Origin: Desulfuromonas versatilis
GTDB taxonomy: Bacteria; Desulfobacterota; Desulfuromonadia; Desulfuromonadales; NIT-T3
DNA: 64,000 bases
Direction: 5' to 3'
NCBI RefSeq assembly: GCF_019704135.1
Contig: NZ_AP024355.1
Location: 434,001 to 498,000, forward strand
Below are positions 1-7,258 of this stretch, in pieces (the first letter of the stretch is position 1; every line of letters begins with the position of its first letter). The notes beneath the pieces were generated by a model. That model saw only the letters and a program-made list of their open reading frames with translations, was not told where the DNA came from and searched no databases. A program made the position numbers and the translations under genes.

Positions 1-280
1 TGGGCAGGTGGCTGGGGCGGGTGCGCGAGGTGTGCAGAAAGGTGCCGCCGGTGCGTCCGGCGCGGTTGACCACCTCTTCGGTCAATTCCTGGACGTGGTC
101 CCGGTTATCCGCCTTGGGGTCGGAAACCAGGTCCACCAGGCCGCCCCAGCCGCGGCGGATGCCCAATACCCGGTAGCCCTCCCGCAGGGCCCGGAAGGTC
201 ACGGCGCGGATGGCGGGATTCAAACCCGGGACATCGCCGCCGCCGGTCAAAATGCCTATGGTGCCTTTATGCCTGGCCAT
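1..280 (-). CDS. 6-phosphofructokinase, N-terminal part (cut by window edge)
   Basis: About 93 residues are visible. The frame starts at an ATG whose first base is 280 and runs off the left edge. The N-terminus carries the phosphofructokinase nucleotide-binding loop (TGGGDVPGLN) at about residues 12-21, and RTGGTFLHTSR lies near residue 75, where the family has its second conserved Gly/Thr-rich loop. The enzyme phosphorylates fructose 6-phosphate in glycolysis in the cytoplasm. A GGAGG ribosome site lies 8 bases before the ATG. Whether it uses ATP or pyrophosphate cannot be decided, because the discriminating residues lie beyond the edge. Confidence 0.85.
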   Translation of the reverse strand, partial: MARHKGTIGILTGGGDVPGLNPAIRAVTFRALREGYRVLGIRRGWGGLVDLVSDPKADNRDHVQELTEEVVNRAGRTGGTFLHTSRTRPSHLP

Positions 281-449
281 GGGATCTGCCTCCTGCGTGT
301 TGGGGTTGTCCAGAACAATATTAGATGCAATTCACGGCAGGTCAACGCCAGGTGGGCGGAGGGGATGTGCCTGGACACAGGCATGGATTCTGCAAGTAAG
401 ATGGGGGTTTCGCGCCCGACCCGCTGCGCAATTCAAGGAGGACAGGCTT

Positions 450-776
450 ATGAGGCATCCCGGATTGACCGTACTCCCCCTCGTGTTTTTGCTTCTGGCT
501 TCAGCCGCACCGGCGGCCGGCCAGGCCGAGGCACCCACCGCCCGGGAGCTGTCCACCCAGCGAGGCCGGGTCAATTTCACTCACCGCCAGCATCTGCAAT
601 GGGCCAAATCCTGCGAGATCTGCCATCACCGGGGCGTCGACGCCGGCTCCTGTCGCGCCTGTCACGAAGCCGACCCGCTGGCGCCCAATTCCCGCGACGC
701 CTTCCACAAGCTCTGCATCGGCTGCCATAAACACAAGAGCGGGCCGACCGGCTGCAACGACTGCCATCATCGCTGA
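450..776 (+). CDS. Tetraheme cytochrome c3/c7-type periplasmic protein
   Basis: A 108-residue protein begins with a signal peptide (MRHPGLTVLPLVFLLLASA, cleavage near AAG) and then carries four CxxCH heme sites: CEICH, CRACH, CIGCH and CNDCH. Extra His residues after the Cys motifs (CHH, CHH) fit bis-His heme ligation as in class III cytochromes. It is expected to be a small periplasmic electron carrier. The ATG at 450 was chosen because AAGGAGG lies directly upstream; an open extension upstream has no ribosome site. It stands alone between divergent pfk and convergent lemA, so it is probably monocistronic. Its redox partner cannot be told from context. Confidence 0.85.
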   Translation: MRHPGLTVLPLVFLLLASAAPAAGQAEAPTARELSTQRGRVNFTHRQHLQWAKSCEICHHRGVDAGSCRACHEADPLAPNSRDAFHKLCIGCHKHKSGPTGCNDCHHR

Positions 777-817
777 GAAAGTCCAGGCCCGGTATTTGAC
801 CTCGACCAGAGTTCCAA

Positions 818-854
818 CGCAAAAAGGGCCTGCAATGCGCAGGCCCTTTTTGCG
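818..854. terminator. Bidirectional intrinsic terminator between cytochrome and lemA
   Basis: A perfect 16-base inverted repeat (arms 818-833 and 839-854, loop AATGC) has an A-run at its left foot and a T-run at its right foot. It can therefore end both the plus-strand cytochrome transcript and the minus-strand lemA transcript. Confidence 0.9.
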
Positions 855-876
855 TCATATGGCGTAGCTTCGGCGC

Positions 877-1452
877 TCAGGCGCCACTGTGCTGGAAGCT
901 GACCTGCACGTCCTGGCGGTGGGCCGGATCGATCTTCCAGAGGGTGCGCCCGTTGAAGTTGAAGACCCGGGCCACCAGCACGTCGGGGAACTGCTCGATG
1001 CGGATGTTGTAGATATTGACCGAATCGTTGAAAAATTCGCGCCGGTCGGCGATCTGGTCCTCGAGTTCGGAGATCCTGGCGCTCAGGGCGCGGAAGGCCT
1101 GGTCGGCCTTGAGCTCGGGGTAGCGTTCGACAACCATGAACAGGGAGCGCAGGGTGTCGCTGAGAGCGTTCTGGGCCTGCAGCTTCTCGCCGTCGCTGCG
1201 GGCGGTGTTGACCTGGGAGCGGGCCTTGATCACCGCCTCGAGGGTCTTCTGTTCGTGCTGCATGTACCCCTCGCAGACCTTGATCAGCTTGGGCAGCTCG
1301 TCGAAGCGCTGCTTGAGCAGCACGTCGATGTTGCTCCAGGCCTTGTCGATGTTGTTTTTCAGGCTGACCAGGCCGTTGTAGACCATGATCACGTAAAAGA
1401 CCAGTCCGACCAGGACCAGAAGCAGGGTACCCAGAACCATCCAGCCAAGCAT
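877..1452 (-). CDS. lemA: LemA family protein
   Basis: A 191-residue protein has one N-terminal membrane segment (about residues 3-25) followed by the helical LemA domain. The conserved patch VSLKNNIDKAWSNIDVLLKQR is seen around residues 29-49, with further helices up to about residue 175. LemA proteins are membrane-anchored, with no agreed biochemical function. In many bacteria they are encoded beside GIDE-domain or TPM-domain membrane proteins; here a GIDE-domain gene lies on the same strand at 5175-7154, separated by two genes. LemA is the last gene of the minus-strand run and ends at a strong terminator. Confidence 0.9.
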   Translation of the reverse strand: MLGWMVLGTLLLVLVGLVFYVIMVYNGLVSLKNNIDKAWSNIDVLLKQRFDELPKLIKVCEGYMQHEQKTLEAVIKARSQVNTARSDGEKLQAQNALSDTLRSLFMVVERYPELKADQAFRALSARISELEDQIADRREFFNDSVNIYNIRIEQFPDVLVARVFNFNGRTLWKIDPAHRQDVQVSFQHSGA

Positions 1453-1548
1453 AGGCGTCTCCTTACTCGTTGGTAATTGTCGGCAGGTGACAGCCGGGTA
1501 GGGGCCGAGGCCTGCCAGTTGGATCGACGATGCGGCACCGCTTCCTCC

Positions 1549-4032
1549 CTAGAAGGAGGCCTCCCGGGCCGCGCTATGGTTTTCCCCCCGGGGACTTTGC
1601 ATAAATCTGACGAATTCGGCGGCTGGCACCGGGGCGCTGACCAGGTATCCCTGGATCTTGTCGCAGCCGTTATCACGAAGAAATTCAAGTTGCCCTTCCG
1701 TTTCCACCCCCTCGGCAGTCACGGTCAGCTCCAGGCTGTGGGCCATGGAGATGATGGCGCGGGTGATGGTGGCGTCGTCCGCGTCCTGGAGAATGTCCTT
1801 GATGAAGCTGCGGTCGATCTTCAGGGTGTCAATGGGGAACCGGCGCAGGTAACTGAGCGAGGAATACCCGGTGCCGAAATCATCAATGGCGATTCCTACC
1901 CCCAGTTCCTTCAGGTTGACCAGCATTTGCACACTGGGCTCTTCGGCCTGCATGATGGCCGACTCGGTCAGCTCCACCTGCAGCAGGCTGGGGTCTAGCC
2001 CGGTCTCTTGCAGTGTAGTGGCCACCAGTTCGTCGATTTTCTGGTGACGGAACTGCAGGCTCGAGAGGTTGACCGCCACCGGAACCGGCCGCAGTCCCAG
2101 ATGCTGCCAGTGCCGGAGCTGTCTGCAGGCCTCTTTGACCGCCCAGGCGCCCATCGCCACAATCAGCCCGCTCTCTTCGGCAATGGGAATGAACTGGGCC
2201 GGGGAGATCATGCCCAGTTCCGGGTGGCGCCAGCGCATCAGCGCCTCGGCGCTGACGGTGTTCAGGGTGGCCGCATCGACCAGTGGCTGGTAGTACAGCT
2301 GCAGTTCACCGCGCGAGAGGGCGCGGCGCAGCTGGTTCTCCAGGTTCAGCCGTTCCAGGGCGGCGGCATTCATCGACGCAGCATAGTACTGGTAATTGTT
2401 TTTCCCTTGCTGCTTGGCATGATACATGGCGATGTCGGCATGCTTGACGAGGGTTGCCGCATCCTCTCCGTCGCCGGGGAATATGGTGATGCCGATGCTG
2501 GCCGAGGTGAAGACTTCGTGGGAGTCGATGCAGAAAGGGGGACTCAGCGCCTCCAGGACCCGCTTGGCGACGCTGGCCGCAGCGAAGGGGTTTTTCAGGT
2601 TTGGCAGCAGAATGGTGAATTCGTCCCCGCCCAGCCGGGCCACGGTCTGTCTGCAGTCCGATTCGCTGTCCAGGGCCAGGGTATCCTCTTTGCGCAGGCA
2701 TCCGCTCAGCCTGGTAGCCAGTTCCTCCAGCAGCCGGTCCCCGGCATGATGGCCCAGGGTGTCGTTGACCCGTTTGAAATTATCCAGATCGAGAAACAGC
2801 AGGGCCATCTGGTGCCCGGCGCGGCGGGCATGGGCCAGGCTGTAGTTGAGCAGTTCCTGAAACATCCGCCGGTTGGGCAATCCGGTCAGCGGGTCGTGAT
2901 AGGCCAGGAATTGGATACGTTGGTGGGATTCTGCCAGGTTGCGGCTCATCTCCTGGAAGGTTGCCGCCAGTTGCCCGATTTCATCCCGAGTGCTGATGTC
3001 GATGCTGAGCTCGAGGTTGCCTTTGCCGATCTCCTGGGCCGCTTTGCCCAATTTCTGGATGGGCCTGACCAGCAGGGCCCGGATGCCCGAGAGGTGCAAC
3101 CCGAAGGTGACCAGTACCGCGGCCAGGGTGATCAGCGCGATATTCAACCCCAGTCGGTGGCTTGCCCCCAGCAGTTCGGCATGGGGCAGCATGGCAAACA
3201 GCAGCAGTTCCTCATCCAGCATCCTGCCCCCGACCAGGCAGGGGCCGCCCTCCAGGCCGAGGGTGGCAAAGCCCTGCTGCCGAGCCAGCGGCGTGAGCTG
3301 GGCCAGCAGGGGGCCGGACAGCGTCGAGCCGATCCTTCCCGGGTCGGGGTGAAACAGGATCGTGCCCGATGGGTCCACGGCAAACAGGGCCCCGGATTGG
3401 CCGATCCGGTTGGCTGCAAGCTGCTTTTCTACGGTGGACAGATCCACGGTGAGCGACAGGTAGCCCCGCAACCGTGGCGGAGCGGTGACCGACTCCTTGA
3501 CCCAGTCCACCAGTTCGATCTGCTTGCTTGCGTAAAGAGAAATCTTGCCGGTATCCGGGTTTTCCAGAAAGGCCGAGTGAACCTTTTCCTGGCCGGCCGC
3601 AAGGCTTATGAAAAAGGGAGTCTGGTTCTCTTCTTCCGTCCGGTTGGGCACCCCGGGGACGGCCATGCGGGCGTCTTCGTAGCCATCAGGCAACAGAACC
3701 CTGATCTCCTGGTATTGAGGGTAGGCCCTCTGGTAGCTGGCAAACAGCCTGAGCAGCGGCGGTTGGACCAGCGAATAGCGCTCCAGGTCGTCCCCGGTTT
3801 GCAGGTATTGGGTCAGCAGGGCCGCCTCGGAGAACAGTTCCAGGTTGGCCAGGGCCGTCTGGCGGATGGTTTCAAGTTGCCGGGACAACTGGCTCAGCTT
3901 GGTATCCATCTCCACCCTGGTTTTGCCTTCGCTGGTGTCCTGCAGCTGGACATAGGCCAGCCAGCCCACGGCCAGCAGGGGCAGGGCCACCAGCGGTATC
4001 AGGATCATGGCAAGTTTCGACTGCAGCTTCAA
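1549..4032 (-). CDS. Membrane GGDEF/EAL c-di-GMP protein with periplasmic sensor (MbaA-like)
   Basis: This is an 827-residue inner-membrane protein. It has an N-terminal membrane segment (about 8-28), a large periplasmic Cache-like region (about 30-300), a second membrane segment (about 305-330), HAMP (about 330-385), GGDEF (about 395-560, signature RLGGDEF intact) and EAL (about 575-810, with EALMRW, AIDDFGTGYSSL and AEGVETEGQLE present). Both cyclase and phosphodiesterase sites look complete. The start is a TTG at 4032 with AGAGG 6 bases upstream. It follows the PotD-like gene by only 9 bases, so the two are surely co-transcribed. By analogy with Vibrio NspS-MbaA, the PotD-like protein may dock on the periplasmic domain and set the balance of c-di-GMP synthesis and breakdown. 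That role is inference. Confidence 0.9.
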   Translation of the reverse strand: MKLQSKLAMILIPLVALPLLAVGWLAYVQLQDTSEGKTRVEMDTKLSQLSRQLETIRQTALANLELFSEAALLTQYLQTGDDLERYSLVQPPLLRLFASYQRAYPQYQEIRVLLPDGYEDARMAVPGVPNRTEEENQTPFFISLAAGQEKVHSAFLENPDTGKISLYASKQIELVDWVKESVTAPPRLRGYLSLTVDLSTVEKQLAANRIGQSGALFAVDPSGTILFHPDPGRIGSTLSGPLLAQLTPLARQQGFATLGLEGGPCLVGGRMLDEELLLFAMLPHAELLGASHRLGLNIALITLAAVLVTFGLHLSGIRALLVRPIQKLGKAAQEIGKGNLELSIDISTRDEIGQLAATFQEMSRNLAESHQRIQFLAYHDPLTGLPNRRMFQELLNYSLAHARRAGHQMALLFLDLDNFKRVNDTLGHHAGDRLLEELATRLSGCLRKEDTLALDSESDCRQTVARLGGDEFTILLPNLKNPFAAASVAKRVLEALSPPFCIDSHEVFTSASIGITIFPGDGEDAATLVKHADIAMYHAKQQGKNNYQYYAASMNAAALERLNLENQLRRALSRGELQLYYQPLVDAATLNTVSAEALMRWRHPELGMISPAQFIPIAEESGLIVAMGAWAVKEACRQLRHWQHLGLRPVPVAVNLSSLQFRHQKIDELVATTLQETGLDPSLLQVELTESAIMQAEEPSVQMLVNLKELGVGIAIDDFGTGYSSLSYLRRFPIDTLKIDRSFIKDILQDADDATITRAIISMAHSLELTVTAEGVETEGQLEFLRDNGCDKIQGYLVSAPVPAAEFVRFMQSPRGENHSAAREASF

Positions 4033-4041
4033 AGGGCGCCT

Positions 4042-5118
4042 CTAGCGGAGAATTTCGGAAAAGATGCGGTTTCTTTCTTTTACCGTGCGGGGAGGCAGTT
4101 GCTGGTAGAACTCGGATTTCCCAATGGTCTCCTGGGGGGGATAGACAACCGGGTCATCGAGGAACTCTTTGGGCAGCAGTGACTGGGCGGCGCGGTTGGG
4201 GGGAGCGTAGTGGACGTACTGGGCCAGCCGCGCCATGTTTTTCGGCTCGTGAAGGAAATTGATGAAGCGGGCGGCAAGCTCCTTTTTTGAGGAGGATGCC
4301 ATCACCCCCAGGTAGTCGACCCAGAGATTGCCCCCTTCTTCAGGAACGACGTAGGCGATTTGCTCATCGATGTCCTTGAGCATCAGGGCATCGCCGCTGT
4401 ACATCATGGCCATCCAAGTCGTTCCGCTCACCAATGAGGACTCTTCGGTCAGGGATACGTAGGAATAGGTCTGGACAAAAGGTTTCTGCCCCTTCAGCAG
4501 GCGCTCGACTTCCGCGAGTTGGGCGGGGTCGGTACTGTTGGCCGAATAGCCGAGGCACTTCAGCGCCATGCCGATGGTGTCGGCGGAGCTCTTGATCATG
4601 ACGATCTTGCCGCGCAGGGCTTCCTCGGGCTGGAACAGTTGCCGCCAACTGGTCACCGGTGCGGAGACCAGATCCTTTCGGTAGGCGATGCCGGTGGTCC
4701 CCCAGAACAGCGGGACAGCATGACCCCTGGCTTCGGGAAACGCCTCCAGCCAGCGGGTCTCGATATGCCTGAGATTCGGAACCTCCCGGAGGGTCAGGGG
4801 GGCCAGCCACCCGCGCCGGATATAGTTGGTAAGACCCGGGCCGTTGGCCACGACCAGGTCGTACCCCGCTCCGTTGGTGCCGAGCAGCATGTCGTCCCGC
4901 ATCTCGTCGGTCTCGAAATAGACCTGGGTGACCTTTGCCCCGGTGCTGGCCTGAAACTCCTCGAGCAGCTCCGGGTCCATGTAGTCGGACCAGTTCAGCA
5001 GCACCAGTTCGTCGACCACCGGCTCCTGCTTCTGGGCCAGGGCGGCAGATTTGCCCGCAACCACCAGGTATACCGCCAAAAGGAGTATGCGGAGCGCTCT
5101 GTTCAGCCATTTGCCCAT
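4042..5118 (-). CDS. PotD-like periplasmic polyamine-binding protein (NspS-like)
   Basis: A 358-residue spermidine/putrescine-type solute-binding protein has a signal peptide (LLLAVYLVVAGKSAALAQ). The PotD landmarks are LLNWSDYMDP near the mature N-terminus, VPLFWGTTGIAYRKDL in the middle, and EGGNLWVDYLGV. In E. coli PotD the last region's Trp-x-Asp contacts the polyamine, and it is kept here. No potA, potB or potC gene is nearby; the next gene, 9 bases on, is a GGDEF/EAL sensor. The protein is therefore more likely a signalling receptor than a transport component. ATG 5118 was chosen because GGAGGA lies 8 bases upstream; a longer in-frame reading from 5214 has no such site. Confidence 0.87.
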   Translation of the reverse strand: MGKWLNRALRILLLAVYLVVAGKSAALAQKQEPVVDELVLLNWSDYMDPELLEEFQASTGAKVTQVYFETDEMRDDMLLGTNGAGYDLVVANGPGLTNYIRRGWLAPLTLREVPNLRHIETRWLEAFPEARGHAVPLFWGTTGIAYRKDLVSAPVTSWRQLFQPEEALRGKIVMIKSSADTIGMALKCLGYSANSTDPAQLAEVERLLKGQKPFVQTYSYVSLTEESSLVSGTTWMAMMYSGDALMLKDIDEQIAYVVPEEGGNLWVDYLGVMASSSKKELAARFINFLHEPKNMARLAQYVHYAPPNRAAQSLLPKEFLDDPVVYPPQETIGKSEFYQQLPPRTVKERNRIFSEILR

Positions 5119-5174
5119 GGCCGGGTCCTCCATCGCAGGTTTCCGTGGCAGTGATCGGGCCTTCTGCCCGACCC

Positions 5175-7154
5175 TCAGGGGTGGAAAAGCTTCAGCATTG
5201 AGGCCCCGCCCCACAGCGCTGCGGCCAGGGCGGTTCCGAACATTCCCATGGCAAGCAGGCCCAGGTTGCGGGTCAGGTGCGCCTCGGACTCGGTTTCGGC
5301 GATCACGAAGGGCAGGGTGCGGCTATCCGCCCGGCCGATGACCGTGGCGCCGGCCGCGGACGTCGTCTCTTCGGCCTGGGCCAGGCTCTGCTGCAGCACC
5401 TGCTCCTCGACCCGGCTGCGGGCCGCCTCCCACTCCTGTTCACTGATCCGGCCGTCGCCGTCGCTGTCGTATTTCTGCAGAGCCTTGGGATCGAGCTTGA
5501 GATCGCGCAGCGCCTCGATGGTGCGCTCGCGCAGAGTCTTGCGCTGCCTCTGGCGGGGGCGGGCGAAACCGAGCACGTACAGGGAGGTCCCCTCGTAGAT
5601 GATCTCCTCGACCCACTTCTCGCTGTGGTCTCCCCCGCTGCCCCGGGAGAGGACCAGCGCCACCTGGCCGGGATGCCCCTCCTGCCTGGTACGGGCCCGT
5701 ACCGTGGCCCCCCAGGGGTTGACGCTGACCCGGCCGGTGTCATCCTCGAGATAGAAGGGGACGGCGCCGCTGTCGGTCTCGCTGGTCATCCGCCAGTTTT
5801 TCTTGTCGTCGCGCCGGTAGCGGCGCAACCGATAATAGACGCAGGGCATCTGGGTCATGGGGGAGACCAGGGCGTACTGCCGTTTGGCCCGGCCGTGCAC
5901 CTCGACCAGCCCCATGGCCAGCGAGCGGGTCTTGCTGGTCGGGGTGTTTTCGACCTGGCGCTTGAGGCGCAGGTAGTGAAATGCCCCCCAGAACAGGCCG
6001 GCGGAGAGGGCCGCCGGCAGGATGCCGCTGCGCACGCCCTGGCGGATCAGCGTCCCGAGGCCGGATTCGAAACCCATGAAGGCAAAAAACAGCACCCCGC
6101 CGAGGATTCCGCCGCCGCTGCCGAGCAGGTGCTTGCGCCAGGCAAAAGGGTGGGCGGGGGGCGCATCGGGGGGCGGGGGCAGCCGGCGCTCAGGCTCGGG
6201 GTCCGGCTGGCGCGGCGCATCCTCGCCATCTTTCAGTTCTTCGCGGATCGCGCTCAGGGCCTCGCTGCCCGCGGCCAGCGCCGCCAGGGCGGGCTGACTG
6301 GCGACCGCGGCGGCAGTCAGCGGGGTTTGCAGGGGCAAAGCATCGCCGCCGGCGGTTGTCGGCTGCTGCTGGGATTCGAGATCGACGCTCAGCCAGCCGA
6401 AGCGGGTGAGGCTGGCCAGGTTCTCGCGCTGGGTGTCCTGCCCTTGCTCGGCTTTTTTCAGTCGGCAGCCGGGCAGGCGGGAGAGGCCGAAATCGCATTT
6501 GAGGGTGAAACCGCCGGCGTATTCGCGCGCCAGCTGAATCAGGTTCTCCAGGTTGCCGGTCACGCTGTAGGTCGCCCGCTCGCCGAGCCCCTGGGGGTCG
6601 AAGCGCCCGGCGAAGATGCGCAGCGCCGTCCGGGCCTGGCCCTGCGGGTTGAGCAGGTAGAGATCGAGGACCGGCCGCGAGCGCAGCACCGTGCGGTAGA
6701 GTTCCTCGTCGTCGATGGGAGTGACGGCCTCGGCCCCCTGGTAGGCGTTCTGCACCAGCAGGCGCTTGACGCTCTTGTCGACGACCTCCCCCGAGAGGTC
6801 GGCGAGCACCGCCAGCACCCGCTCGCCCCGCTCCAGGCGCACTGGCCCCTGTCGGGTCTGAAATTCGATGAACTCCTGGCGGATGGTGAAATTGCGCACC
6901 CGGGCCGGGACGAAGCGCGGGCGGGTGGGGCGAATCAGGTGGGTCGCCACCCCGTGCTGCTCGAGCAGGGTGGCCAGTTCCTCCAGTTTGCCCCTTGCCC
7001 CTTCGGCGAAATAGCCCAGGCCGCGGCCGATCAACCGCTGGCGGGCGGTAAAGGCCTCGAGCCGGTACTTGCCGGCCAGCACGGGCAGCAGCTCGCGGAT
7101 TCCCCTGGTTTCACGGGGCGAGGTCTGGACGATCAGCAGGTGCTTGTCGGGCAT
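5175..7154 (-). CDS. GIDE-domain membrane protein with EF-hand motif
   Basis: This 659-residue protein has three parts. An N-terminal region of about 330 residues is of unrecognised family and contains a Pro-rich linker at about 310-330. Two membrane segments follow (about 345-362 and 370-390). A domain of the bacterial GIDE / 'E3 ubiquitin ligase-like' family then follows, with the typical PCVYYRLRRYRR stretch near residue 435. A single EF-hand loop (DSDGDGRISEQEW) sits near residue 560, and a final membrane segment at about 632-650. GIDE-domain proteins in bacteria often pair with LemA, which is encoded on the same strand at 877-1452. The ligase name does not imply activity, and no RING domain is seen. 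Ca2+ binding by the EF-hand is inferred from the spaced Asp residues. Confidence 0.75.
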   Translation of the reverse strand: MPDKHLLIVQTSPRETRGIRELLPVLAGKYRLEAFTARQRLIGRGLGYFAEGARGKLEELATLLEQHGVATHLIRPTRPRFVPARVRNFTIRQEFIEFQTRQGPVRLERGERVLAVLADLSGEVVDKSVKRLLVQNAYQGAEAVTPIDDEELYRTVLRSRPVLDLYLLNPQGQARTALRIFAGRFDPQGLGERATYSVTGNLENLIQLAREYAGGFTLKCDFGLSRLPGCRLKKAEQGQDTQRENLASLTRFGWLSVDLESQQQPTTAGGDALPLQTPLTAAAVASQPALAALAAGSEALSAIREELKDGEDAPRQPDPEPERRLPPPPDAPPAHPFAWRKHLLGSGGGILGGVLFFAFMGFESGLGTLIRQGVRSGILPAALSAGLFWGAFHYLRLKRQVENTPTSKTRSLAMGLVEVHGRAKRQYALVSPMTQMPCVYYRLRRYRRDDKKNWRMTSETDSGAVPFYLEDDTGRVSVNPWGATVRARTRQEGHPGQVALVLSRGSGGDHSEKWVEEIIYEGTSLYVLGFARPRQRQRKTLRERTIEALRDLKLDPKALQKYDSDGDGRISEQEWEAARSRVEEQVLQQSLAQAEETTSAAGATVIGRADSRTLPFVIAETESEAHLTRNLGLLAMGMFGTALAAALWGGASMLKLFHP

Positions 7155-7258
7155 GGGCCGGTCTTGAGGTCAGGGATTTGGCAGCGTTGCGCCGCTGTCT
7201 TGAACAGGATGAGATTCCTGCAATCCCTGTGCCTTTCGGGGGCGCCGGCGCTGGTGGA

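Noticed and set aside
2008-4182. Long plus-strand open frame opposite the GGDEF/EAL gene
   Set aside because: It is a shadow of the real gene, with a Gln/Gly/Val-rich composition and no domain. Similar antisense frames opposite 5.3-7.4 kb, 8.4-9.7 kb and 23.4-25.2 kb were rejected for the same reason.
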